From Roseinatronobacter sp. S2 (lineage in GTDB: Bacteria; Pseudomonadota; Alphaproteobacteria; Rhodobacterales; Rhodobacteraceae), in assembly GCF_029581395.1 (NCBI RefSeq), contig NZ_CP121113.1:2104001-2168000 (forward strand): 64,000 bases of DNA. The letters run 5' to 3'. The notes beneath the pieces were generated by a model. It worked only from the letters and a program-made list of their open reading frames with translations, made no database searches and had not been told where the DNA came from. Positions 44,985 to 55,437 of the stretch are shown here, in pieces. A program made the translations under genes and the position numbers. The first letter of the stretch is position 1. The number at the start of each line of letters is the position of its first letter.

Positions 44985-46040
44985 ATGTTCTTCACCTCTG
45001 ACAACACCTCTGGCGTGCCAGCGCAAGTTCTGGACGGGCTGGCCCGTGCCAATGATGATTTTGCCGCAGGCTATGGCAATGACGCGGCCAGTCTGGCGCT
45101 GCGCGACCGCATTCGCAATGTGTTCGACGCCCCCGATGCGCAGGTCTTTCTGGTCGCCACCGGGTCTGCGGCAAATGCGCTGGCCATTGCCAGCCATTGC
45201 CCCCCTTGGGGCGCGGTATTTTGCCACGAATTGGCACATATCAACGTGGATGAATGCGGCGCGCCCGAATTTTTCACGAATGGTGCCAAACTGGTGCCGC
45301 TACAGGGCGCGCAGGCCAGAATAACGCCGCAAACGCTGGATCACGCGGTGATACGCGCAGGCAAGGGCGGCGTGCATCAGGTGCAGCCCGCAATGCTAAG
45401 CCTGACAAACCTGACGGAATGTGGCACCCGCTACAGCGCGACCGAATTAAGCGCGGTTTGTGCGCAGGCGCGCGCCCATCAGTTGCCGGTGCATCTGGAC
45501 GGGGCGCGGTTCACCAATGCGCTGGTCACTGAGGGGTGCAGCCCCGCCGAATACAGCTGGCAGGCAGGTGTTGATGTGCTGTCGCTGGGTGGCACGAAAA
45601 ACGGGTTGATGGGGGTCGAGGCGGTTGTGATGTTCAACCCCGCGCAGGCATGGGAATTCCAGCTGCGGCGCAAACGCGGCGGGCATCTTTTGTCCAAGAA
45701 CCGCTATCTTGCAGCGCAGATGATGGCATGGCTGCAAGATGATCTGTGGCTGGACCTTGCAGCGCATGCCAACACGATGGCGGCACGGCTGGAAAACGGG
45801 CTGCGCACACACCCCGATGCGCGGGTCCTGTTTGAACGGGGCGGTAACATGCTGTTCGTGGAATTGCCACGCGCGGTTCATGCAAGGCTGCAAGCCGCTG
45901 GTGCGCAATATTTTCTTTGGCCGGATCATGCGACACTTGACGGCCCGCCGGACGAACCCGTTGCGGCAAGGCTGGTTTCATCATGGTCCACATCTGAAGA
46001 CCATGTTGATGCGTTCCTGAAGGCGCTATCAGATATTTAA
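44985..46040 (+). CDS. ltaE: Low-specificity L-threonine aldolase / beta-eliminating lyase
   Basis: PLP-dependent cleavage of threonine or allo-threonine to glycine and acetaldehyde. The 351-aa fold-type I enzyme has the PLP lysine in LSLGGTKNGLMGVEAVV near residue 205, HLDGARFTNAL (Asp and Arg binding PLP) near 170 and TGSAANALAI near 62. ATG 44985 begins MFFTSDNTSGVP, the family start. It is transcribed away from nfuA and converges with glcB. Confidence 0.9.
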   Translation: MFFTSDNTSGVPAQVLDGLARANDDFAAGYGNDAASLALRDRIRNVFDAPDAQVFLVATGSAANALAIASHCPPWGAVFCHELAHINVDECGAPEFFTNGAKLVPLQGAQARITPQTLDHAVIRAGKGGVHQVQPAMLSLTNLTECGTRYSATELSAVCAQARAHQLPVHLDGARFTNALVTEGCSPAEYSWQAGVDVLSLGGTKNGLMGVEAVVMFNPAQAWEFQLRRKRGGHLLSKNRYLAAQMMAWLQDDLWLDLAAHANTMAARLENGLRTHPDARVLFERGGNMLFVELPRAVHARLQAAGAQYFLWPDHATLDGPPDEPVAARLVSSWSTSEDHVDAFLKALSDI

Positions 46041-46130
46041 TAATTAAAGCAATCACTTACGGTGATGTGCTAATGTTATTCCTTAGCATTCCAGTGCAAC
46101 GCATTATTTTAATTCAATAACACAACATCA

Positions 46131-46165
46131 CGGGCCGCAACGCCACAACCGCTGGCTGCGGCCCG
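46131..46165. terminator. Hairpin between convergent ltaE and glcB
   Basis: 9-bp arms CGGGCCGCA (46131-46139) and TGCGGCCCG (46157-46165) in the convergent gap, 10 nt after the glcB stop. The remainder of the gap (46041-46130) is AT-rich with no gene. Confidence 0.6.
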
Positions 46166-46175
46166 AAAACATCAG

Positions 46176-48326
46176 TCAGCCTTGTGATGCCTTCAGTTGC
46201 AGCCTGCGTGCATGCAGCACAGGTTCGGTATAGCCCGAAGGTTGCGCGCGACCGTCAAACACCAGATCACACGCGGCCTGAAACGCTATTCCATCAAAAC
46301 CAGGCGCCATTGGCGTATATGCGGCGTCATCTGCATTCTGGCGGTCGACCACTTCGGCCATACGCTTCATCGCATCCATCACGTCCGTATCTGACACCAC
46401 ACCATGATGCAGCCAGTTGGCCACATGCTGGCTGGAAATACGGCAGGTGGCGCGATCTTCCATCAGGCCCACATCGTTGATGTCGGGCACTTTCGAACAC
46501 CCCACCCCCTGATCGATCCAGCGCACGACATATCCCAGAATGCCCTGTGCGTTGTTTTCAACCTCTCGGATGATCTGCTCGCGCGTCCATTTGCGGAAAC
46601 TGGCCAGCGGAATGTCCAAAAGCGCCTCGACATGGGCGCGGCGGCCGCCTTTGGCCAGTTTTTCCTGAACCGCGCGCACATTGACCTGATGATAATGCAG
46701 CGCATGCAAGGTCGCGGCGGTGGGCGATGGCACCCATGCCGTGTTCGCGCCCGATTTCGGGTGCTCAAGCTTGGCTTCCAGCATACCTGCCATCTGGTCG
46801 GGCATGGCCCACATACCCTTGCCGATCTGCGCACGCCCCATCAGCCCGCATTCAAGGCCGATATCAACGTTGCGATCCTCATAGGCCTTGATCCAGCCTT
46901 TGCGCTTGATGAAATCCTTGCGCGAAAACGGACCCGCTTCCATGCTGGTGTGAATTTCGTCGCCTGTGCGGTCCAGAAAACCAGTGTTGATAAAGGCAAT
47001 GCGGTTGCGCGCGGCGTGAATGCATTGCTGCAAATTGACAGACGTGCGGCGCTCTTCATCCATCACGCCCATCTTGATGGTGTTGGGCGCAAGGCCCAGC
47101 ACGGTTTCAACCCGCGAAAAAATCTCATCGGCGAAGGCCACTTCTTCGGGGCCGTGCATTTTGGGTTTTACGATATAGACAGACCCTGTGGCCGAATTGC
47201 GCGGTCCATCCGTCTTGCGCAGGTCATGCAGGGCGCATAGCGTGGTGATCATGGCATCGATCAGCCCCTCGAACACTTCCTCGCCGTTCTTGTCCAAAAT
47301 GGCGGGGTTGGTCATCAGGTGGCCTACATTGCGCACCCACAGGACTGCGCGCCCTTTCAACACTTTGGCGCTGCCATCGGGGGCCGTAATGTCCAGATCA
47401 GGGTTCAGGCGGCGGGTCATCGTGCGCCCGCCTTTTTGCAGATCGGCACTTAGATCACCCTTCATCAGGCCCAGCCAGTTGCCGTAAGCCTGCACCTTGT
47501 CGGCGGCATCGACACAGGCCACGGAATCTTCGCAATCCATGATCGCGGACAGTGCGGATTCTACGCGAATATCGGCCAGACACGCCTGATCGCGCCCGCC
47601 AATCGGGTGCGCGCGATTGAACACCAGTTCCACATGCAGCCCGTTATTGACCAGATACACCGCATCAGGCGCGCGCGGATCACCAAGATAGCCTGCAAAT
47701 TTTTCCGGCGCTTCCAGCGGTTTACCATCGACCAGCAGCGCGCCGTTTTTGACATGATACAGCCGCGCATCGGCATGGCTGTGCCCCGCCAGTGGAAAGG
47801 CCGCATCCAGAAATACCCGCGCGCGCGCAATCACCCGCGCGCCATGTCCCTGCTCATACCCGCCGGCGGGGGGCGGTGTTCCCATCGCATCCGTGCCATA
47901 AAGCGCATCATACAGGCTGCCCCAGCGCGCATTGGCGGCATTCAGCGCATAGCGCGCATTGGTCACGGGGACCACAAGCTGTGCGCCCGCGATGGTGGCG
48001 ATTTCAGGGTCGACATTTTCTGTGGCAATCTGGAACGGTGCCACTTCCGGCAGCAAATAGCCGATCTGTTCCAGAAACGCCTTGTAGGATGCAAGATCAT
48101 GGGGCTGGTTGCGGTGCTGCACATGCCAGTCATCAATCTGGGTTTGCAAGCTTGCGCGCGTGTCCAGCAAGGCGCGGTTGCGCGGCGTCAGATCATGAAC
48201 AAGGTCAGAAAACCCCTGCCAGAAGTCATCAGCGGAAATACCGGTTTCCGGCAGTGCCTGCTGTTCAAGAAATGCAGCAAGCTGTGCATCAACCTGCAAA
48301 CCATGTCGCGCAACGCCTTGTGTCAT
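46176..48326 (-). CDS. glcB: Malate synthase G
   Basis: Condenses glyoxylate with acetyl-CoA to malate. The 716-aa single-chain isoform G carries characteristic segments [53 protein letters not shown] and [15 protein letters not shown]. The start [16 protein letters not shown] at 48326 is the family start, preferred over an extension to 48383. With ccr in the window, this lets glyoxylate from either the ethylmalonyl-CoA or glycolate routes be used; no isocitrate lyase gene is nearby. The 271-nt region upstream (48327-48597) holds only promoter-like sequence. Confidence 0.95.
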   Translation of the reverse strand: MTQGVARHGLQVDAQLAAFLEQQALPETGISADDFWQGFSDLVHDLTPRNRALLDTRASLQTQIDDWHVQHRNQPHDLASYKAFLEQIGYLLPEVAPFQIATENVDPEIATIAGAQLVVPVTNARYALNAANARWGSLYDALYGTDAMGTPPPAGGYEQGHGARVIARARVFLDAAFPLAGHSHADARLYHVKNGALLVDGKPLEAPEKFAGYLGDPRAPDAVYLVNNGLHVELVFNRAHPIGGRDQACLADIRVESALSAIMDCEDSVACVDAADKVQAYGNWLGLMKGDLSADLQKGGRTMTRRLNPDLDITAPDGSAKVLKGRAVLWVRNVGHLMTNPAILDKNGEEVFEGLIDAMITTLCALHDLRKTDGPRNSATGSVYIVKPKMHGPEEVAFADEIFSRVETVLGLAPNTIKMGVMDEERRTSVNLQQCIHAARNRIAFINTGFLDRTGDEIHTSMEAGPFSRKDFIKRKGWIKAYEDRNVDIGLECGLMGRAQIGKGMWAMPDQMAGMLEAKLEHPKSGANTAWVPSPTAATLHALHYHQVNVRAVQEKLAKGGRRAHVEALLDIPLASFRKWTREQIIREVENNAQGILGYVVRWIDQGVGCSKVPDINDVGLMEDRATCRISSQHVANWLHHGVVSDTDVMDAMKRMAEVVDRQNADDAAYTPMAPGFDGIAFQAACDLVFDGRAQPSGYTEPVLHARRLQLKASQG

Positions 48327-48597
48327 ATGCTTTGGTGTCCCTTGCTTTTGTCCATGCCACCGCAGCCGGTGACATCCGGTCATTCCCAGTGTGTTTGGCT
48401 AACCTTAATCGCTGGAAAATGCCAGACAAGGCCAAATTCTTCTTTATTCATTCAGGTTTATGAACAGGTTCTGATTGCTTTTCTTGATAAAACCGCCCGC
48501 CTGCCCCCTGCACATGCGTCCCGCGCTGCGTACCGCAACTGGTGAATATCTATAATGACAGCTTGAAGGTCAGTGCCATCTGCGGCACAACATCCCC

Positions 48598-48801
48598 ATG
48601 TTGCTTATTCTTGCGCTGCTTGTGGCTTTTGCCGTGATACTGCTTTTGCGGCCGTGGGAAACCCGCGGCTGCCGGTGGCGCAGGGATGCTCGGAAACTGG
48701 CCGATGGGCGGGTTATGTTCACTTGCGCGGCATGTGGTGCGCAGACCGCCCTGCCAAAGGGACGCGAACCCAAGGAATGTCTGGCAGGAGAACAGCCATG
48801 A
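48598..48801 (+). CDS. Small membrane-anchored zinc-ribbon-like protein
   Basis: A 67-aa protein with an N-terminal TM helix (MLLILALLVAFAVILLLRPW) and a short cytoplasmic tail holding CAAC near residue 43 and later a single Cys (KECLAG), plus an earlier Cys (GCRWRRD). The pattern C...C-x-x-C...C could bind zinc. Its stop codon overlaps the start of the DUF1989 gene (ATGA at 48798), so translation is coupled. No recognised family. Confidence 0.7.
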   Translation: MLLILALLVAFAVILLLRPWETRGCRWRRDARKLADGRVMFTCAACGAQTALPKGREPKECLAGEQP

Positions 48802-49643
48802 AAGCCCCCAAAGATGCCGATGCCCGCCGCGCTGTTGCGCCGGTGGTCTGCTACCCGAATGATACACTTTACAAGCCGCCGCTGGACACCTACCGCGCCG
48901 CGCGGGCCAAAGCTACGGAAACCAGCCGCGTGACAATTCCCCCGCGCGAGGCGCGCTGTTTCTACGTCACAGCGGGCAGTTTCTTTCGCATTTCCTGCCC
49001 CGAAGGCGCGCAGGTGGGGGATCTGAACCTGTTTGAAGCCCGCAATCTTGATGAGCATTTCTATTCCGGCAAGACCCGCGCCTTGCATGGCAGCCATATC
49101 AATGTCGGCGACAGGCTGTGGTCCTGCCTGCCCTATCTGCGCCCAATGGCGACCGTGCTGACCGACACGCTGGACTGGTATGGCGTTGATGACCATGGCG
49201 GGCGGGTGCATGACGTAATCGGCACGCGCTGCGACCCCTATACGCACCACTTGCTGACAGGGCAGGATTATCATCACACCTGCCATTCCAACCTGACGCG
49301 CGCATTGGCTACCCATCTGGACAAACCCCTGTCAGAGGCGGAGTTGCTGGTGCATGATGTGCTGAATGTCTTTATGTGCACAGGCTTCACACAAGATACC
49401 GGCCAGTATTTCATGAAGGCCAGCCCCGCGCGCAAGGGCGACTATATCGAGTTCTTTGCGGAAATCGACCTGCTTTGTGCGCTTTCTGCCTGTCCCGGCG
49501 GGGATTGCGGCACGCAACACAGTTCCGACAGCCCGCAATGCCACCCGCTGGACGTGACAGTATACGCCCCGCCCGCCGGTGCGCTGGACGGATGGTACAG
49601 CCCGTCGCATAACCGATACTCTCGCAGGCACAGCCACGACTGA
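48798..49643 (+). CDS. DUF1989 / urea carboxylase-associated family protein
   Basis: A 281-aa protein of the family found beside urea carboxylase or aminomethyltransferase-like genes: [35 protein letters not shown] near residue 50, [25 protein letters not shown], and the Cys-rich [14 protein letters not shown] loop near 235, which could bind metal. GGAGA precedes ATG 48798. No urea amidolyase genes are adjacent here; its partner is the small membrane protein upstream. Function unknown. Confidence 0.82.
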   Translation: MKAPKDADARRAVAPVVCYPNDTLYKPPLDTYRAARAKATETSRVTIPPREARCFYVTAGSFFRISCPEGAQVGDLNLFEARNLDEHFYSGKTRALHGSHINVGDRLWSCLPYLRPMATVLTDTLDWYGVDDHGGRVHDVIGTRCDPYTHHLLTGQDYHHTCHSNLTRALATHLDKPLSEAELLVHDVLNVFMCTGFTQDTGQYFMKASPARKGDYIEFFAEIDLLCALSACPGGDCGTQHSSDSPQCHPLDVTVYAPPAGALDGWYSPSHNRYSRRHSHD

Positions 49644-49708
49644 AATACTATGGGCTGCGCGCGCGCGGCATATTGACCAGCGTGCGTTTCCCCTACATAT
49701 CGTCACCT

Positions 49709-51508
49709 ATGACAGAGCTTTCGCACATCCGCAATTTCTCCATCGTGGCGCATATCGACCACGGTAAATCCACGCTTGCTGACCGGTTGATCCAGTCCAC
49801 CGGCACAGTATCCGACCGCGACATGAAAGAGCAGTTGCTCGACGCGATGGATATTGAACGCGAACGCGGGATAACCATCAAGGCCAACACTGTGCGCATT
49901 GATTATGTGGCACAGGACGGGCAGGCCTATGTGCTTAACCTGATCGACACACCCGGCCATGTCGATTTCGCCTATGAGGTCAGCCGGTCCATGCGCGCGG
50001 TCGAAGGCTCGCTTCTGGTGGTGGACGCATCCCAAGGGGTCGAGGCGCAGACATTGGCCAATGTCTACACAGCCCTTGATGCCGGTCATGAGATTGTGCC
50101 GGTTCTGAACAAGATCGACCTGCCCGCCGCCGAACCCGAACAGGTCAAGGCCCAGATCGAGGATGTGATCGGACTGGACGCTTCTGACGCGGTGCTGATT
50201 TCCGCCAAATCCGGCCTTGGCATTCCCGATGTGCTGGAAGCGATCGTCAAGCGCCTGCCTGCCCCCAAGGGCGAACGCAACGCGCCCCTGAAGGCGATGC
50301 TGGTGGACAGCTGGTATGATGCCTATCTGGGGGTTGTCGTGCTGTTCCGGGTCATGGACGGGGTTATCCGCAAGGGTGACAACATCAAGATGATGCAGAC
50401 AGGCGCGAAATACGGCATCGACAAACTGGCCGTCCTCAAACCCGCCATGGTCGATGTGCCTGAACTTGGTCCCGGTGACATTGGCGTGTTCACAGCCAGC
50501 ATCAAACAGGTGCGCGACACCAAAGTGGGCGACACCATCACCCATGAAAAGAAGGGCTGTGAAACACCCCTGCCGGGGTTCAAACCGTCGGTTCCGGTGG
50601 TGTTTTGCGGGTTGTTCCCTGTTGATTCCGCCGAATTCGACGATCTGCGCAACGCGGTCGAAAAGCTGGCGCTGAATGATGCGTCCTTCAGCTATGAAAT
50701 GGAAAGTTCGGCCGCGCTGGGATTCGGGTTCCGCTGCGGGTTTCTGGGGCTGCTGCATCTGGAGGTTATCCGCGACCGGCTGGAGCGTGAATATGACATC
50801 GACCTGATCACCACGGCCCCGTCGGTGGTGTATCATGTGCATATGCGCGACGGGTCGGTGACGGAATTGCACAACCCCGCCGACATGCCCGATCTGACCC
50901 ATGTGGACCATATCGAAGAGCCGCGCATCAAGGCCACGGTGCTGGTGCCCGATGACTACCTGGGCGATGTGCTGAAACTGTGTCAGGACCGTCGCGGCAT
51001 CCAGCAGGAGCTGACCTATGCAGGCAGCCGCGCGATGGTGGTCTATGACCTGCCCCTGAACGAGGTGGTGTTTGATTTCTATGACCGCCTGAAATCCATC
51101 TCCAAGGGCTATGCGTCATTCGACTATGAAATCACCGGCTACCGGCAGGACAATCTTGTCAAGATGCAGGTGCTGGTCAATGATGAACCTGTAGACGCCC
51201 TGTCGATGATGGTGCACCGCGACCGCGCCGAAATGCGGGGCCGCGCCATGTGCGAGAAACTGAAAGAACTGATCCCCCGCCACATGTTCAAAATCCCCAT
51301 TCAGGCGGCCATCGGCGGCAAGGTGATCGCGCGCGAAACACTGGCGGCTTTGCGCAAGGATGTGACGGCGAAATGCTATGGCGGCGACGTGACGCGCAAG
51401 AAAAAGCTGCTGGAAAAGCAGAAAGCCGGTAAGAAGAAAATGCGCCAGTTCGGGAAGGTGGAGATTCCGCAGCAGGCGTTTATTTCGGCGCTGAAGATGG
51501 ATGGGTGA
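49709..51508 (+). CDS. lepA: Elongation factor 4 (back-translocating GTPase)
   Basis: Ribosome-associated GTPase. The 599-aa protein has G1 AHIDHGKST near residue 12, G3 [10 protein letters not shown] near 79 and G4 VLNKIDLP near 132, EF-G-like domains II, III and V, and the LepA-specific C-terminus ([19 protein letters not shown]). The start MTELSHIRN at 49709 is the conserved one. Its TGA is followed after two bases by the ATG of an AT-rich foreign ORF, an abrupt compositional boundary. Confidence 0.97.
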   Translation: MTELSHIRNFSIVAHIDHGKSTLADRLIQSTGTVSDRDMKEQLLDAMDIERERGITIKANTVRIDYVAQDGQAYVLNLIDTPGHVDFAYEVSRSMRAVEGSLLVVDASQGVEAQTLANVYTALDAGHEIVPVLNKIDLPAAEPEQVKAQIEDVIGLDASDAVLISAKSGLGIPDVLEAIVKRLPAPKGERNAPLKAMLVDSWYDAYLGVVVLFRVMDGVIRKGDNIKMMQTGAKYGIDKLAVLKPAMVDVPELGPGDIGVFTASIKQVRDTKVGDTITHEKKGCETPLPGFKPSVPVVFCGLFPVDSAEFDDLRNAVEKLALNDASFSYEMESSAALGFGFRCGFLGLLHLEVIRDRLEREYDIDLITTAPSVVYHVHMRDGSVTELHNPADMPDLTHVDHIEEPRIKATVLVPDDYLGDVLKLCQDRRGIQQELTYAGSRAMVVYDLPLNEVVFDFYDRLKSISKGYASFDYEITGYRQDNLVKMQVLVNDEPVDALSMMVHRDRAEMRGRAMCEKLKELIPRHMFKIPIQAAIGGKVIARETLAALRKDVTAKCYGGDVTRKKKLLEKQKAGKKKMRQFGKVEIPQQAFISALKMDG

Positions 51509-51510
51509 GG

Positions 51511-52970
51511 ATGTTACTTTCAGAATGCTATTTTGGTGATGTTGAAGCGATTGACGAGGGAAATAACTTTCCTGATTATTTTCACTCGACATTTATTCTT
51601 CCAAGTTCATTTTCTGTTAACGCTTTAAACAACAAACGAAAGTATATAATTGTAGGTAGAAAAGGGTCAGGAAAAACAGCAGTCCAATTTTACCTTTCAG
51701 ATAAACTAAAAGAGAGAGGATATTTGTGTCGATTCTTCTCGTTTCATAGTGATATTAAACCGAACGATTTTAATAGTGCTGGAAAAACCCAAAAAATAGA
51801 CATCCTAGGAATAGGAAATCCTAAGAATATTTTCTTAAATTATGATTTTCGTGAAATTTGGACAAGAACATTTTTGGTAAAAATCGCTGAAGAACTAAAA
51901 ACAAATTCACTTTCGTCACCATTTACGGATTTTGTTTTGGGTAAAAGGAATAAATTATCTTCAATATTTGAAGGTATATTAAAATCTGCTTCCGTTGAGG
52001 TGTCTTTAGATTTTTTGGGTTTGCCTGCGACGGTTGGATTTGATTTTTCAGGTTACCAAAATGGTGAAGTACCGCTTAGTGAGTTTATAAATGCTGCTTT
52101 GGAGCTTCTTAAAAAGTATCATGACACGCATCTTCTTTATTTGTTTGTTGATGAATTGGTTTTGTCAAGATTAGATGCGGCTGATGACGAAGTAAGGGTT
52201 CGCGCAGCGATGGTCCGAGATATTCTTCGATGCGCCAGAGAGCTCAATAATTTTTTTGTGAAATGGAAGATTGATTTTAATATAATCTGCGCTCTGCGAC
52301 CTGAGATTCGAAATCTGTTAAACGATATGGATTCAGAGATTGGAAAGCTTGTTGACGGAAAAAGTGTTGACCTTGAGTGGGACATAAATGATGGAGAAGA
52401 GACCCTACTATACAGAGTTTTGTCCAAAAAGTAATTCACTCAAATCAGCCAGAAGTAATGAATTTTTCTGAATTTTGTGACAATTCTATAAGATTTGGAA
52501 ATAAAAAAGTTTCTATTGAAAATTTCTTGAAAATAAATACTTGGGGACGACCTAGAGATGTTGTTCAGCTGCTAAACTCAATCGCCGATAAGAATCCAAA
52601 CTCAACACGCATTGGGCAAGATGAAATTAAGAATGCACTAAACGAGTACTCACGGCGTGCTATAAATGAAATAAAAGATGAGATAAGTGTTCGACATGGA
52701 AAAGAGATAGCTCTCACTTTACGTCAAAGTGTACATAAACGACATTACAGTACCTTCGATGAATTTGACTCGAAGGTTCTAGCAAGATTTAGATTTAGTA
52801 ACCAAACTACACTTAGAGATGATTTATTTCACTTTGGCGTAATTGGAAACTTTGATGACTCCTTTAGCAGTAGGCGCTACTATTGGTTCCACAGAGGGGA
52901 GGAGTTTCTCAAGACAGAGCTGGGAATATGTATTCACCCAGGTCTTTGGAATTATTTCAATATCCGATGA
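51511..52970 (+). pseudogene. P-loop ATPase (Sll1717-like), AT-rich, split by one frameshift
   Basis: Two adjacent frames read as one protein: 51511-52434 (N-part, starts MLLSECYFGDVEAIDEGNNF) and 52458-52970 (C-part, MNFSEFCDNS...). The N-part has Walker A IIVGRKGSGKTAV near residue 45 and a Walker B-like LLYLFVDELVLSRLD near 212. Adding one A to the A5 run at 52426-52430 joins ...RVLSKK with VIHSNQPEVMNFSEF in frame. The layout and 'YFGDVEA' start fit the Sll1717-type P-loop ATPases often seen in accessory islands and suspected of defence roles. Codons are strongly AT-biased, unlike all neighbours, so recent transfer is likely. Either frameshifted or an assembly error. Confidence 0.7.
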
Positions 52971-53284
52971 TATTATTGGCTTTTACTTTCCAAGTATACA
53001 ACAGGTATGGTAAATATATTTGAAGTTAGATAGGCCGGAATTAATCGAAGATTATACAATTCATTTTTGTACTTTTAATCTTATTAGGATTATAACTCAT
53101 TGATATCTGCTTAACTTAGAGGTGGTGCTTTGGCTCATCACATCCTGTATGTGTTGCATGCAGTCAGTCGGTTATCCAATCGACATGCCAAGACCGCCAT
53201 CTTCTCCCAATCCACCCAAATCTCTTGCCAAAATCCGCCACTTTCCCCTTGCGGCCCCTCCCCCACATCATTAAACGGGTCGAC
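52971..53284 (+). other. AT-rich tail of the island up to tRNA-Ser
   Basis: 314 nt without a credible gene. The first ~130 nt remain AT-rich like the ATPase gene. The composition returns to the genomic average near 53115, about 170 nt before tRNA-Ser. No integrase fragment or direct repeat of the tRNA 3' end was seen. Confidence 0.5.
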
Positions 53285-53374
53285 GGAGACGTGGCCGAGT
53301 GGTCGAAGGCGCTCCCCTGCTAAGGGAGTAGGCCCGGAAGGGTCTCGTGGGTTCGAATCCCATCGTCTCCGCCA
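53285..53374 (+). tRNA. tRNA-Ser (GCT)
   Basis: Class II tRNA of 90 nt including the encoded CCA. The 7-bp acceptor GGAGACG pairs with CGTCTCC, the anticodon stem-loop is CTCCC-CTGCTAA-GGGAG (anticodon GCT), a long variable arm follows, and the T-loop is TTCGAAT. Reads AGC/AGT codons. Confidence 0.97.
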
Positions 53375-53420
53375 CCCGCCTTTGATTTCATTTATAGAAT
53401 TGCCTTAACCGCGCCGCGCC

Positions 53421-54323
53421 TTATCGAAAGGCGACAACGGCGATCACGGACAGGGAAATCAGCGCGATGCCCAGGCCTTCGCGCGCGGTTATACGCTCTC
53501 CGAAAAACAGCACGGCTGCGAACAGCGAAAAGATCACCTCCACCTGCCCCACTGCGAAAACCAATGCGGCGTTTTCCAGCGTAAACGCCGTGAACCAGCA
53601 CAAGCTGCCCGCCATTCCCGTCAAGCCCATCCAGACCGCAGTGCGCCGGGCCGCGATCACCTGCCCAAGCTGCCCGGGTTCGCGCCACATCAGCCACAGC
53701 GACAGGCCGGCCGCTTGCAGCAGGGTGACCACACACAGCGCAAGCGCCGCGCGCAGCAGCGGATCGTCGCTGGCGATTTCAAGTGTTGCCCCACGGTAGC
53801 CAACGGCCGAGATGGCAAAGAATGCGCCCGATGCCAGCCCCAGCACGGTCGCGCGGCTGCCAAGCCGCCGCCACCAGCGCCCTTGCAGGCCGGGTGTGTC
53901 CGACAGCAGCAACACCCCCACAAGCCCCAGCACGATAGCCCCCACCGCAGGCAGCGATATCCGGTCCCCCAGAATGACCAGCCCCACAACCGCCGTCTGG
54001 ATGACCTCGGTTTTCTTGAAGGTTATTCCAACTGCGAAGTTACGCTCGGCAAACAGCGCCACAACGCACCATGTCGCCAGAATCTGGGCAAGCCCGCCGA
54101 TACCGGCATAGACCCAGAACAGCGGCATATAATCCGGCACCCCCGCCCCCCTGATGCCCAGATAGCCAAGCGCAAGCACCATGATAAAGGGCGCAGAATA
54201 GAAAAACCGCGCCAGCGTTGCCCCGCCCGCGCTAAGCGCGCCCATACTCAGGTGCTTTTGCAGCATGAATCGCAAGGTCTGAAACGCAGCCGCCGCGATT
54301 GAAAGGGTGATCCACAATTCCAT
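53421..54323 (-). CDS. EamA/DMT family transporter
   Basis: A 300-aa inner-membrane drug/metabolite transporter with ten hydrophobic helices in two EamA halves. The first half starts ELWITLSIAAAAFQTLRF; the second ends with the typical FFGERITAREGLGIALISLSV helix. Likely exports a small metabolite or amino acid. It is followed upstream by decayed ORFs. Nothing in the sequence indicates substrate. Confidence 0.88.
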   Translation of the reverse strand: MELWITLSIAAAAFQTLRFMLQKHLSMGALSAGGATLARFFYSAPFIMVLALGYLGIRGAGVPDYMPLFWVYAGIGGLAQILATWCVVALFAERNFAVGITFKKTEVIQTAVVGLVILGDRISLPAVGAIVLGLVGVLLLSDTPGLQGRWWRRLGSRATVLGLASGAFFAISAVGYRGATLEIASDDPLLRAALALCVVTLLQAAGLSLWLMWREPGQLGQVIAARRTAVWMGLTGMAGSLCWFTAFTLENAALVFAVGQVEVIFSLFAAVLFFGERITAREGLGIALISLSVIAVVAFR

Positions 54324-54329
54324 GCAGGT

Positions 54330-54569
54330 TTATTCCAGCTTATATGCGCGCTTATCCAGCAGCGGCGCGCCCGCGCCATAGGTGACCCGCATGGCCCGCA
54401 TCGAATTGGGACGGTTGAGTTGCGCGACGTCAGACGTGCCGGGGGCGCGGGTTTGCTGCCGGTCCATTCCGTGACATGCGGTGCAATTCTCTGTGAACAG
54501 GGCTGCGCCATTGCCCCCCAAAACCAGCGCGTTCAGCGAAACAAGGCGTTGCATGGATTGTTGTGTCAT
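54330..54569 (-). pseudogene. Fragment of a c-type cytochrome
   Basis: A 79-aa frame with a haem-binding CxxCH motif in TENCTACHGMDRQQT near residue 30, preceded by GNGAALF, as in class I cytochromes c. It lacks a signal peptide and the methionine-ligand half, so it is a fragment. It sits 7 nt upstream of the EamA gene on the same strand. Probably a relic of a larger gene rather than a working protein. Confidence 0.45.
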
Positions 54570-54609
54570 ATGCGCGGGGCCTTGAATGACGTGATCTGCA
54601 TTACCAGCC

Positions 54610-55266
54610 CTATAGTGCGCGGCGGCGATGGAGGAAAGCGCCTATCGCCCTTGTTACAGCCCCAGATGAACGCGCGGTGCGATCAGCGCCGTCGGAGAGA
54701 ATGCAGACGGGGTCTTCGTTTTCCTCTTGAAAGATTGCCACAGCTTGCGGGGTGCATTGCGGGCGCACCCGTGCGCCGTTGACCCAACAGCGTCTGCACA
54801 TCCAGCCCGCGCAAATCACAGCCCGCGCGGGTGGTATTTTCGCATTGGCGCGACGGTGCAGTGTCGCAATGGGCAATATAGCCTGCCGGATTGCCACGCA
54901 CCCCGCCCCAATTTAGTGCTGCCCAGCCGCCATAGGAAGACATCCTGTCAGCGTCGGTCATGCCGCCAAACGCGATGCCAGAATCGACAGCCCGGAAAAA
55001 CCGAAATCACGGACATAACCGCCGGTAATATCTTCAGTGTTCCATGTGTCTGCTTCATCACACGTCACATCAAAGGGGTCCACCACCGCTTTGCTTGTGT
55101 CAGCTATCAAAAAAGCCTCGCTATGGCCCAAATAAGCACTGCAAATTCGATTATCGCTGGAGGAACTATCCACCAAATTACATGCATTTATCCCACTCCT
55201 TCGCACATACACACTTACGCAAAACGTAGTAGGAAACTGACAAGAATCAAAGCTTGATTTTGCCAT
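54610..55266 (-). pseudogene. Disrupted cysteine-containing ORF of unknown family
   Basis: Three overlapping minus-strand frames read naturally as one product if two single-base indels are repaired: one extra T in the T5 run at 54996-55000 joins GGYVRDFGF to FRAVDSGIAFGGMTDADRM, and removing one G near 54783 joins GLDVQTLL to VNGARVRPQCTPQAVAIFQ. Several cysteines (VTCDEAD, IAHCDTAP, RQCENT, PVCILSD) suggest a secreted disulfide protein. No family recognised. Two breaks in 250 nt favour true decay. Confidence 0.35.
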
Positions 55267-55375
55267 TTATTGAAATTTTTTTGTTTAAAAACAAATACTA
55301 GGCAGGTTATCTGAAGACCCCTCACTTGTTATTATTGAGTCTTTGGAATCTTGCTTTCTGGATGTATTATTATTC

Positions 55376-55432
55376 ATAATTAAGGACATATCGGATAATT
55401 AAGGACATATGGGATAATTAAGGACATATGGG
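55376..55432 (+). repeat. Three tandem copies of a 19-bp RBS-like unit
   Basis: Unit ATAATTAAGGACATATGGG at 55376-55394 (C at position 17), 55395-55413 and 55414-55432, contiguous and perfect apart from that base. Each unit contains AAGGA plus ATG 4 nt later. The same core (AATAATTGAGGACATTTT) stands just before the intact AraC gene at 58820, so the repeat grew from the regulator's own start region. Confidence 0.85.
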
Positions 55433-55437
55433 ATGGT

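Noticed and set aside
51505..51507. GTG at 51505 as ATPase start
   Set aside because: It overlaps the lepA stop; ATG 51511 has GAGG just before it and starts the conserved-looking MLLSECYFGD.
53285..53374. Integration site (attB) at tRNA-Ser for the AT-rich island
   Set aside because: The island lies on the 5' side of the tRNA, no direct repeat of the tRNA 3' end was seen, and there is no integrase.
55376..55432. CRISPR array
   Set aside because: Repeats are contiguous without spacers and carry an RBS-like core; no cas genes.
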